From Streptomyces sp. RerS4 (lineage in GTDB: Bacteria; Actinomycetota; Actinomycetes; Streptomycetales; Streptomycetaceae): a stretch of 64,000 nucleotides of DNA. The stretch covers positions 2,482,001 to 2,546,000 of the forward strand of contig NZ_CP097322.1 in NCBI RefSeq assembly GCF_023515955.1. The letters run 5' to 3'. Of the stretch, positions 1 to 6,594 are shown piece by piece. Below the pieces are notes generated by a model, which saw only the letters and a program-made list of their open reading frames with translations, had not been told where the DNA came from and ran no database searches. The stretch's first letter is position 1. Each line of letters begins with the position of its first letter. A program made the position numbers and the translations under genes.

Positions 1-1
1 G

Positions 2-79
2 AAGACGCCCGTGGACCGGGACAAGCTGGCGGATCCCAGCGTTCCGCTTTCCGCGTTGACGGGTGGCGAGGGGGCCTGA
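2..79 (+). CDS. 3' end of an unidentified upstream gene (partial)
   Basis: An open frame enters from the left edge and ends at a TGA at 77-79, giving a 25-residue tail that begins KTPVDRDKLADPS. It reads in the same direction as dnaG, 34 nt upstream of it. In many actinobacteria the gene before dnaG encodes a dGTP triphosphohydrolase, but this tail is too short and too uncharacteristic to identify, so the name is left open. Confidence 0.4.
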   Translation, partial: KTPVDRDKLADPSVPLSALTGGEGA

Positions 80-101
80 CGGGTTTGTCGGCGCCCGGCC
101 G

Positions 102-113
102 TAGAATTCACGC
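102..113 (+). promoter_or_regulatory. -10 element of a probable leaderless dnaG promoter
   Basis: TAGAAT (102-107) is a near-ideal Streptomyces -10 hexamer and lies exactly 6 nt before the GTG at 114. There is no purine-rich ribosome-binding site before that GTG. Transcription starting about 7 nt after the -10 would begin on the start codon. The -35 is weak; CTGACG at 76-81 is a possible match with long spacing. Confidence 0.5.
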
Positions 114-2018
114 GTGGCTGGACGGATCAACGACGACGACGTGAAGGCGGTACGGGACGCGGTCCCGATCGACGCCGTCGTCTCCGAGTACCTCCAGCTG
201 CGCAACGCGGGCGGCGGCAACCTCAAGGGCCTCTGCCCCTTTCACGACGAGAAGTCCCCGTCCTTCCAGGTCAGCCCCAGCAAGGGCTTCTACCACTGCT
301 TCGGCTGCCAGGCGGGCGGGGACACCCTCGACTTCATCATGAAGATCGACCACCTCTCCTTCTCGGAGGCGGTCGAACGCCTGGCCGGCCAGGCCGGGAT
401 CACCCTGCGGTACGAGGAGGGCGGCTACACCGCCGGCACCAGCGGCCGCGGCGAGCGGATCCGCCTGGTCGAGGCGCACAAGGCCGCCGCCCTCTTCTAC
501 GCCGACCAGCTCGGCGGCGCCGAGGCCGAGATCGGCCGCCGCTTCCTGGCGGAGCGCGGCTTCGACCAGGCGGCGGCCACCCACTTCGGCGTGGGCTACA
601 GCCCGGCCGGCTGGGACCACCTGACCCGGTTCCTGCGCGGCAAGGGCTTCTCCGACAAGGAGCTGATCCTCTCCGGGCTCGCCCAGGACAGCCGCAGCGG
701 CAAGCCCATCGACCGCTTCCGCGGCCGGCTGATGTGGCCGATCCGGGACATCAGCGGCGAGGTCGTCGGCTTCGGCGCGCGCAAGCTGCGCGACGACGAC
801 AACGGCCCGAAGTACCTGAACACCCCCGAGACGGCGATCTACAAGAAGTCGCAGGTCCTGTACGGCATCGACCTGGCGAAGAAGGAGATCGCGAAGACCT
901 CCCGCGCCGTGGTCGTCGAGGGCTACACCGACGTCATGGCCTGTCACCTGGCAGGCGTCACCACGGCCATCGCCACCTGTGGCACCGCCTTCGGCGGCGA
1001 CCACATCAAGATCCTGCGCCGGCTGCTGATGGACAACGCGACCGCCGAGGTGATCTTCACCTTCGACGGGGACGCGGCCGGCCAGAAGGCGGCGCTGCGG
1101 GCGTTCGAGGACGACCAGAAGTTCGCGGCGGAGACCTCCATCGCGATCACCCCGGGCGGCATGGACCCGTGCGACCTGCGCCTGGCACAGGGGGACGAAG
1201 CCGTGTCCGGACTGGTGGAGTCACGGACCCCGCTGTTCGAGTTCGCGCTGCGGCACATCGTCGCCCGCCACAACCTGGAGAACCCGGCGGGGCGGGCGGC
1301 CGCGCTGGACGAGGCGGCGCCCGTCGTCGCGAACATCAAGAACATCGCGATCCAGCACGAGTCGGCGGTCCAGCTGGCGGGGATGCTGGGCATCCGCGAC
1401 GAGCAGTTCGTCGTCAAGCGGGTCGCGCAGCTGGCCCGCTGGGCCCGCGAGCGCGGCCGGCAGCCCGAGCAGCAGGGGCGCGGCGGCTCCCGTGCGCCCG
1501 AGCCGGCCCCCGCGCCGCGGGCCGCGCCCCCCGGCGGTCCCGCCCTGAACCTGCGCAGCCCCGCCCACCGCACCGAGCGCGAGCTGCTGAAGCTGGCGCT
1601 CCAGCGACCGGCCCTGGTCTCCCCCGCCTTCGACGCGTACGGGATCGACGAGTTCACCGCCCCGCCCTACGCGGCGGTCCGCCAGGCCATCCAGGACGCG
1701 GGCGGCGCGGCCCAGGACTCGGACGACTACCTGATCCGGGTCCGCGAGGCGGCTCCGAACGACACGGTCCGCGCGCTGGTCACGGAGCTGGCGGTGGAGG
1801 CCATCCACGCCAAGACGGTGGACGAGGTCTACGCCGGGGTCCAGCTGGTCCAGGTGCGCCTGCGCGCCGTCGACCGCCGGGTCCACGAGATCCAGGGCAC
1901 CCTGTCCCGCCTGGGCCCGCAGGCCCCGCCGGAGCAGCTCGCGGCGGTCCAGGAGGAGCTGTGGGTGCTCCAGCAGTACGGCCGCCGGCTGCGCAACCGC
2001 GGCGCCGAGGGCCTTTGA
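114..2018 (+). CDS. dnaG: DNA primase DnaG
   Basis: Synthesises the RNA primers that start Okazaki fragments and the leading strand, acting with the replicative helicase DnaB. The 634-residue protein has the full bacterial primase layout: an N-terminal CHC2 zinc-binding domain (C41-P-F-H44 and C62-F-G-C65), the catalytic core with a TOPRIM fold (VVVEGYTD with its glutamate, then FDGDAAGQ carrying the metal-binding aspartates), and a C-terminal helicase-binding region after a Pro/Ala-rich linker at about 445-480. The length is normal for actinobacteria. The GTG at 114 is chosen because the protein begins with the conserved helix just before the zinc finger and a -10 element sits 6 nt upstream. 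Confidence 0.97.
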   Translation: MAGRINDDDVKAVRDAVPIDAVVSEYLQLRNAGGGNLKGLCPFHDEKSPSFQVSPSKGFYHCFGCQAGGDTLDFIMKIDHLSFSEAVERLAGQAGITLRYEEGGYTAGTSGRGERIRLVEAHKAAALFYADQLGGAEAEIGRRFLAERGFDQAAATHFGVGYSPAGWDHLTRFLRGKGFSDKELILSGLAQDSRSGKPIDRFRGRLMWPIRDISGEVVGFGARKLRDDDNGPKYLNTPETAIYKKSQVLYGIDLAKKEIAKTSRAVVVEGYTDVMACHLAGVTTAIATCGTAFGGDHIKILRRLLMDNATAEVIFTFDGDAAGQKAALRAFEDDQKFAAETSIAITPGGMDPCDLRLAQGDEAVSGLVESRTPLFEFALRHIVARHNLENPAGRAAALDEAAPVVANIKNIAIQHESAVQLAGMLGIRDEQFVVKRVAQLARWARERGRQPEQQGRGGSRAPEPAPAPRAAPPGGPALNLRSPAHRTERELLKLALQRPALVSPAFDAYGIDEFTAPPYAAVRQAIQDAGGAAQDSDDYLIRVREAAPNDTVRALVTELAVEAIHAKTVDEVYAGVQLVQVRLRAVDRRVHEIQGTLSRLGPQAPPEQLAAVQEELWVLQQYGRRLRNRGAEGL

Positions 2019-2031
2019 CGCCGGACACCCC

Positions 2032-2538
2032 CTAACCCTCGACGTGCCGGCGCCAGTCGCCGCCGGTGATCTCCGTGCCCGAGCGGGCGAGGTGGTGGGC
2101 GACGGGGGCTGCCGCCAGGTAGACCCAGGCACGGACGCGGCTGCCGTCGGGGCGGACGGCCTCGCGGGCGACCCGGTCGTAGACGTTGTCCGGCCGGTCC
2201 GGGCCCGCGTACTCCTCCAGCAGGTCGAGCGCGACCAGCAGTTCGGCGTACGCGCCCGGCGCCGCCGTGATCAGCTCCCCGGCTATCGCGGAGCCGGGCC
2301 GGTGGACGGCGTACGGGTAGCCGGGGCCCGCGTAGAGCGCGGCGTCCGGCAGTCGCGCGGGCTCCTCGGCGGCCGTGCGGCCCCGCAGGAACAGGTCGTG
2401 GTTGACCTCGCCGGGGAGCAGGGTCCCGTAGACGAAGAACGGCAGCACCTCGGACGCGGATGCGGATGCGGATGCGGACGCGGACGCGGACGCGGACGCG
2501 GATGCGGACGCGGATTCTGGCCGATCGGCCGATGTCAC
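2032..2538 (-). CDS. Gamma-glutamylcyclotransferase-like (AIG2/GGCT fold) protein
   Basis: The C-terminal ~140 residues carry the GGCT/AIG2 signature: FVYGTLLPGE at the substrate loop, YPYAVHRPG, a GELI segment, and LDLLEEYAG with the acidic residue expected for catalysis. Family members cleave or transfer gamma-glutamyl or related amide groups; the substrate cannot be told from sequence. The frame stays open upstream to about 2856. I choose the GTG at 2538 because a purine-rich GGGAGG lies just upstream and the protein then begins shortly before an alanine-serine repeat and the domain. Convergent with dnaG, 13 nt away. Confidence 0.75.
   Translation of the reverse strand: MTSADRPESASASASASASASASASASASEVLPFFVYGTLLPGEVNHDLFLRGRTAAEEPARLPDAALYAGPGYPYAVHRPGSAIAGELITAAPGAYAELLVALDLLEEYAGPDRPDNVYDRVAREAVRPDGSRVRAWVYLAAAPVAHHLARSGTEITGGDWRRHVEG
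2453..2512. repeat. Ten-copy hexanucleotide tandem repeat inside the GGCT-like gene
   Basis: Ten head-to-tail copies of GAYGCG (GACGCG or GATGCG). Read on the minus strand they encode a run of alternating Ala-Ser residues just before the GGCT fold. A hexamer unit keeps the frame, so copy-number change would alter linker length only. Confidence 0.9.
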
Positions 2539-3012
2539 GGGCCCTCCCCCGACGAAGACTGGACAGTCGCAGGGCGGGCCGCGCGGCCCGCCCTCCGTGC
2601 GCACCACCACGGTACGCACCGGCGTCTCCGACCCGACGCTTGCCCGCCCCATGACGCCTTCGTCCCGCGACTCGACCGCCGCAGCGCCGCTTTGTGCCCC
2701 GGTCACGGCCTTGGCCGCGCAGACCGCGGAGCCACCGGGCACGGCGGCGGCGCCGTAGGGACCGGCGGCGACGCCGGCCGGGAGGAGGAACCCCGGCATC
2801 CGCCACGCCGGCCGGTCGCCCCGGCGACGGGTTTCACCCGGACGGGGTGGCCGCACACGGATGCCGCATCGGGGCTCTGACGTGCGCGAACGCGCTCCCG
2901 ACGGGTGGCTCGGGGGCGGATCCGGCGGGCGGTCGGCATGCGGAGTGCGGGGCCGCCGGTTTTCCTCGGAGCACGACCCCGTGTCCTCAGGAGTTCGTCC
3001 TCAGGAGTTCCC
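2539..3012. other. Intergenic region, 474 bp
   Basis: Between the GGCT-like gene (minus) and the secreted protein (plus). The minus-strand frame of the GGCT gene stays open to 2856, but the extra residues look non-conserved. The only clear signal is the AGGAG (3003-3007) before the ATG at 3013. I see no gene, terminator or confident promoter. Confidence 0.4.
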
Positions 3013-3558
3013 ATGCGCCGCAGCACCGCCCACGTGCTCACCGCCACCGCGCTGACCGCCGCCGCGTTCACCGGCCCGGTCGCCGGAGCGGTCGCCGTCG
3101 GGGGCCTGGCCGCGGCGGCCGGTTTCGCGACCGGCGACTTCGCCGTGCTGGAGGTATGGCCGAAAAACGCCGCCAGGGGCGCCGTCGTCACGGTGAGCAC
3201 CCACGCCTGCGGGCCGGGCAGTCAGGCCGAGGGCGACGCCACCACGGTGGGCGGCGGGCGCTTCAAGCTGCTGCCGAGTACCGGCAAGGGGCAGGTGACG
3301 GGGCAGTTCCAGGTGTCGCACCACGTCCGGCCCGGCACCTACGGCATCGGCGCGACCTGCGCGAACGGCAAGTTCGCCACCGGCGACCTGGTCGTCACCG
3401 AACGCGGCCCGCAGGGCCCCGTACGGACCGGGGTGGGTGGTGGGACGACCACCACCGACGACCCCCTCTTGATCGCGGCGGGGGTGGCCGTCCTGGCCAC
3501 GGCCGCCGTCGGCGGTACCTGGCTCATGCGTCGCCGGGCGAGCGGCACGCCGAGCTGA
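3013..3558 (+). CDS. Secreted membrane-anchored protein next to a sortase
   Basis: A 181-residue protein with a Sec signal peptide (MRRSTAHVLTATALTAAAFTGPV), an extracytoplasmic domain of about 120 residues with two cysteines (near HACG and ATCANG) that could form a disulfide, a Thr-rich stretch, then a C-terminal hydrophobic helix followed by MRRRA. This N-out topology resembles sortase substrates, and a class F-type sortase follows 129 nt downstream. However, no LPxTG-like motif precedes the helix, so it may be a membrane-anchored partner rather than a sorted substrate. ATG 3013 is set by AGGAG six bases upstream. Confidence 0.75.
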   Translation: MRRSTAHVLTATALTAAAFTGPVAGAVAVGGLAAAAGFATGDFAVLEVWPKNAARGAVVTVSTHACGPGSQAEGDATTVGGGRFKLLPSTGKGQVTGQFQVSHHVRPGTYGIGATCANGKFATGDLVVTERGPQGPVRTGVGGGTTTTDDPLLIAAGVAVLATAAVGGTWLMRRRASGTPS

Positions 3559-3687
3559 CGGGCGCCCACCGCGGCTTCGGCCGCGGTCCGACCGGTACCG
3601 TCCCCCGTCGCCCGCCCCGCGAGGTCCCCCCGTTCGCGGGGCCGGGCGACGGCCTTGTCCTCCGTACGCCACGACGAGGAGGCCGCC

Positions 3688-4305
3688 ATGGGAACCTCCG
3701 GGCGCACCGGCCGGCTGGTCGCCCTCGCCGCCTGCGTCGGCGTCTGGCTCGTCACCAGCGGCACCGGCGAGACCGTCCGGCCCCCGCTGCCCTCCCCCGC
3801 CGAGGCGCTGAGCGCGCAGACCTCGTACCCCGGGAGCATCGCCCCGCTCCCCGGCTCCCCGCCCACGCGGATCCGGATCCCCTCCCTGCGCGTCGACGCC
3901 CCGCTGACCGGGCTCGGCCTCGACCGTGACGGCCGGCTCGAGGTGCCGCCGCCCGCGCGGCGCGATCTGGCGGGCTGGTACCGCGACGGCACCACCCCGG
4001 GGGCGACGGGCACCGCGGTGGTCGCGGGCCACGTCGACGACGCGAGTGGCCCGGCGGTCTTCTACCACCTGGGCGCGCTGCGGCGCGGGGCATCGATCGA
4101 GGTGGCGCGCGCGGACGGACGGACGGCCGTCTTCACCGTCCACGCCGTCGAGGTCCACGACGCGCGGGACTTCCCCGACGCGCGCGTCTACGGGCCTTCG
4201 CCACGAGCGGAGCTGCGGGTGATCACCTGCGGCGGCGGTTTCTCCCCGCGCACCGGCTACCAGGGCAACGTGGTGGTCTTCGCCCACCTCACGGGCGCGT
4301 ACTGA
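3688..4305 (+). CDS. Class F-type sortase (putative)
   Basis: Sortases are cysteine transpeptidases that cleave sorting signals and attach surface proteins outside the membrane. The 205-residue protein has an N-terminal membrane anchor (about residues 8-25), a Pro-rich linker, and the sortase beta-barrel with the catalytic triad visible: His115 in VVAGHVDD, Cys181 in VITCGG and Arg188 in FSPRTGY. The size and the early TRIRIPSLRVDAPL segment fit the actinobacterial class E/F group. ATG 3688 is chosen because GAGGAGG lies 7-8 nt upstream. Its likely partner is the secreted protein immediately upstream. Confidence 0.88.
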   Translation: MGTSGRTGRLVALAACVGVWLVTSGTGETVRPPLPSPAEALSAQTSYPGSIAPLPGSPPTRIRIPSLRVDAPLTGLGLDRDGRLEVPPPARRDLAGWYRDGTTPGATGTAVVAGHVDDASGPAVFYHLGALRRGASIEVARADGRTAVFTVHAVEVHDARDFPDARVYGPSPRAELRVITCGGGFSPRTGYQGNVVVFAHLTGAY

Positions 4306-4339
4306 ACGCGCTGAACGCGCCGCCCCGCTGTCCCCCGTG

Positions 4340-5116
4340 TCATCCCCACTGCTCGAAGCCGAGCTTGACGACCAGCGCGCCGACCACCGTCAGCAGCACG
4401 CCCCGCACGAAGCCGCTGCCCTTCTTGAGCGCCATCCGGGCGCCGAGCATGCCGCCCGCCAGGTTGAAGGCGGCCATGAGGGCCGCCAGTTGCCACAGCA
4501 CCATGCCCTGGTAGGCGAACATCGCGAGCGCGCCGGCGTTCGTGCACACGTTGACGATCTTGGCGGTGGCGGAGGCGGTGACCAGGTCGAGGTGGAGCAG
4601 CGCGGTGAGGGCGAGGACCAGGAAGGTGCCCGTTCCCGGGCCGATGAGGCCGTCGTAGAAGCCGATGCCCAGTCCGGCGAGGGCGATGGCGAGCAGGACC
4701 CGTTGGCGGGAGACGGGCGAGGTGGAGGGGGCGGTGCCGAATCCGGGCTTGAAGATCACCACTCCGGCGACCACCACGAGGACGCCCATGATCAGCGGCC
4801 GCATCGCGTCCTTGCTGATGCCGCCGGCGAGCAGGGCACCGCCCATCGAGCCGGCGAGCGCGGCCAGGCCGATGCGGACGGCGAGCTTCACGTCCACCGG
4901 GGCCTTGCGGACGTAGGTGACGGCCGCTCCGGTGGTGCCGACGATCGCCACCGCCTTGTTGGTCCCGAGGACGGCGGCGGGATGGGCGTTCGGCAGGCCG
5001 AGCAGCAGGGCGGGCAGGAGCAGCAGTCCGCCGCCGCCCACCACCGCGTCGATCCAGCCGGCCGCCGCGGCGGCCACGCAGAGCACGATGATCATGGTCG
5101 TTGATATGTCAGGCAC
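4340..5116 (-). CDS. TauE/SafE-family membrane transporter
   Basis: A 258-residue integral membrane protein with about eight hydrophobic segments and the two repeated family motifs, AGWIDAVVGGGG near the N terminus and GFYDGLIGPGTGTF in the second half. The family exports sulfite, sulfoacetate or related organic anions; the substrate here is not indicated. It diverges from the nitrite reductase operon across about 200 bp, so a role linked to the nearby sirohaem enzyme is possible but unproven. GTG 5116 is preceded by TAGGGT six bases upstream and no ribosome-binding site. Confidence 0.85.
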   Translation of the reverse strand: MPDISTTMIIVLCVAAAAAGWIDAVVGGGGLLLLPALLLGLPNAHPAAVLGTNKAVAIVGTTGAAVTYVRKAPVDVKLAVRIGLAALAGSMGGALLAGGISKDAMRPLIMGVLVVVAGVVIFKPGFGTAPSTSPVSRQRVLLAIALAGLGIGFYDGLIGPGTGTFLVLALTALLHLDLVTASATAKIVNVCTNAGALAMFAYQGMVLWQLAALMAAFNLAGGMLGARMALKKGSGFVRGVLLTVVGALVVKLGFEQWG

Positions 5117-5128
5117 GGGCCGACCCTA
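5117..5128 (-). promoter_or_regulatory. -10 element of a probable leaderless TauE/SafE promoter
   Basis: On the minus strand TAGGGT (complement of 5123-5128) stands 6 nt before the GTG at 5116, with no Shine-Dalgarno sequence between them. Confidence 0.45.
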
Positions 5129-5269
5129 TGGACCGGATCCATGCAGAACCCATCGATCCCCGGAAACTTGCGCAAAGGTTGAGCTTCGCCCGGCGGGCCG
5201 CCGGTCCGGGCGGGCGGGGAGTGCCTCACGGGCGCCCGATCCCGGCGCTGAGGTCGGCGTTCCGTCCGG

Positions 5270-5296
5270 GTAACAGGAGCGATCCCGAGGGGAAAC
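5270..5296 (+). promoter_or_regulatory. Possible GlnR-type box before the nitrite reductase operon
   Basis: GTAAC-N6-GATCC-N6-GAAAC at 5270-5296 has the half-site spacing of Streptomyces GlnR boxes (gTnAc-N6-GaAAc), although the middle element matches only partly. GlnR is known to control nitrite reductase genes in Streptomyces. It sits only 22 nt before the ATG at 5319, so it could overlap the promoter. The call rests on spacing and two good half-sites only. Confidence 0.3.
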
Positions 5297-5318
5297 AGCG
5301 GGCGCGCACGCTCGTGCC

Positions 5319-6593
5319 ATGACCTCGAAGCAGCGTGTGGTGGTGATCGGCGGCGGCCTGGCGGGCCTGCGGCTCGCCGCGCGGCTGACCGCCTCCGCCT
5401 CCGATTCCGCCCCCGACGTGACCGTCCTCGGCGAGGAGACGCACGCCCCCTACAACCGGGTGCTGCTCGCCGAGGTGCTCGCCGGCCGGTACGCCCCCGA
5501 GGTGACCGCGCTCCCCGACCCCGGCCCGACCCTGCGCCGGGGCGTTCGGGCGGTGCGCGTCGACCGCGCGGAGCGCGGCGTGCACTGCGACGACGGCTCC
5601 GTGGAGCGCTACGACACCCTGGTCCTGGCCACCGGATCGAACCCGGTGCTTCCGCCGCTGCGCGGGCTGTTCGCCCCCGACGGACGGGAACTCCCCGACG
5701 GGGTCCACGCGTTTCGCACCATGGACGACTGCCTGGCCCTGGCCGCCGCCGTACGTCCGGGCGTGCGCGCGGTGGTGATCGGCGGCGGGCTCCTCGGGGT
5801 GTCGGCGGCCCGCGCGCTGGCCGCGCGGGGTGCGCAGGTCGTCCTCGCCCAGCAGGCGGAGCGCCTGATGGAGCGCCAGCTCGACGCCGACGCGTCGACG
5901 CTGCTGCACGCCCACCTGAGCACCCTCGGTGTGGAAATCCACACCCACTGCCGCGTCCGCGGCCTGACCACCGCCCCGCACGCGGACCGCCGCCCGGTCA
6001 CCGGCGTCGAACTCGCCGACGGCTACCGCCTCGACGCCGACCTCGTGGTCCTCGCCTGCGGCGTGCGGCCCCGCGTCGGCCTCGCCCAGGCCGCCGGGAT
6101 CGAGGTCCGCAAGGGCGTCGTGGTCGACGACCGGCTGCGCACCAGCGACCCCCACGTCCACGCCATCGGCGACTGCGCCGAGCACGCGGGCCGGGTGTAC
6201 GGGCTGGCCGGCCCCGCCCTGGAACAGGCCGAGGCCCTCGCCGCGCTCCTGACCGCCACCCCGGACGCCCCCGCCGGGCCCGCCCACGCCGCGCACCACG
6301 CCCCGTACACCGGCACCCGCGCCCTCACCCGCCTCACCCTCACCACCGAGGGCACGGGCCACTTCGACCTCGCCGCCTTCGGCGAACCGACCGCGCTCCC
6401 CGGAGACGACGTGGTCCGCCTCGCGGACGCCACCCGCCGCACCTACCGCAAGGTCGTCGTCCGCGGCGACCGCCTGGTCGGCGGAGTCCTGCTCGGCGAG
6501 CTCTCCACCGTGGGCGCCCTCGCCCGCACCTGGGAGGGCGACGAATCACTGCACGACCTGTTCCACCTGCTCACCGACGACGGAGGCCACTGA
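5319..6593 (+). CDS. NirB-like FAD/NAD(P)-dependent oxidoreductase of the nitrite reductase operon
   Basis: A 424-residue pyridine nucleotide-disulfide oxidoreductase-like protein. It has an N-terminal FAD-binding Rossmann motif (VVVIGGGLAGLRLA), a central NAD(P)-binding motif (VVIGGGLLGVSAARALA) and an FAD-contacting HAIGDCAE segment. It is close to the N-terminal half of NirB but lacks the sirohaem and iron-sulfur domains. It ends 1 nt before nirB, so the two are co-transcribed. Inference: it supplies electrons to, or is an auxiliary flavoprotein for, NirBD. The closest functional name is NAD(P)H-nitrite reductase, flavoprotein part. Confidence 0.85.
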   Translation: MTSKQRVVVIGGGLAGLRLAARLTASASDSAPDVTVLGEETHAPYNRVLLAEVLAGRYAPEVTALPDPGPTLRRGVRAVRVDRAERGVHCDDGSVERYDTLVLATGSNPVLPPLRGLFAPDGRELPDGVHAFRTMDDCLALAAAVRPGVRAVVIGGGLLGVSAARALAARGAQVVLAQQAERLMERQLDADASTLLHAHLSTLGVEIHTHCRVRGLTTAPHADRRPVTGVELADGYRLDADLVVLACGVRPRVGLAQAAGIEVRKGVVVDDRLRTSDPHVHAIGDCAEHAGRVYGLAGPALEQAEALAALLTATPDAPAGPAHAAHHAPYTGTRALTRLTLTTEGTGHFDLAAFGEPTALPGDDVVRLADATRRTYRKVVVRGDRLVGGVLLGELSTVGALARTWEGDESLHDLFHLLTDDGGH

Positions 6594-6594
6594 G

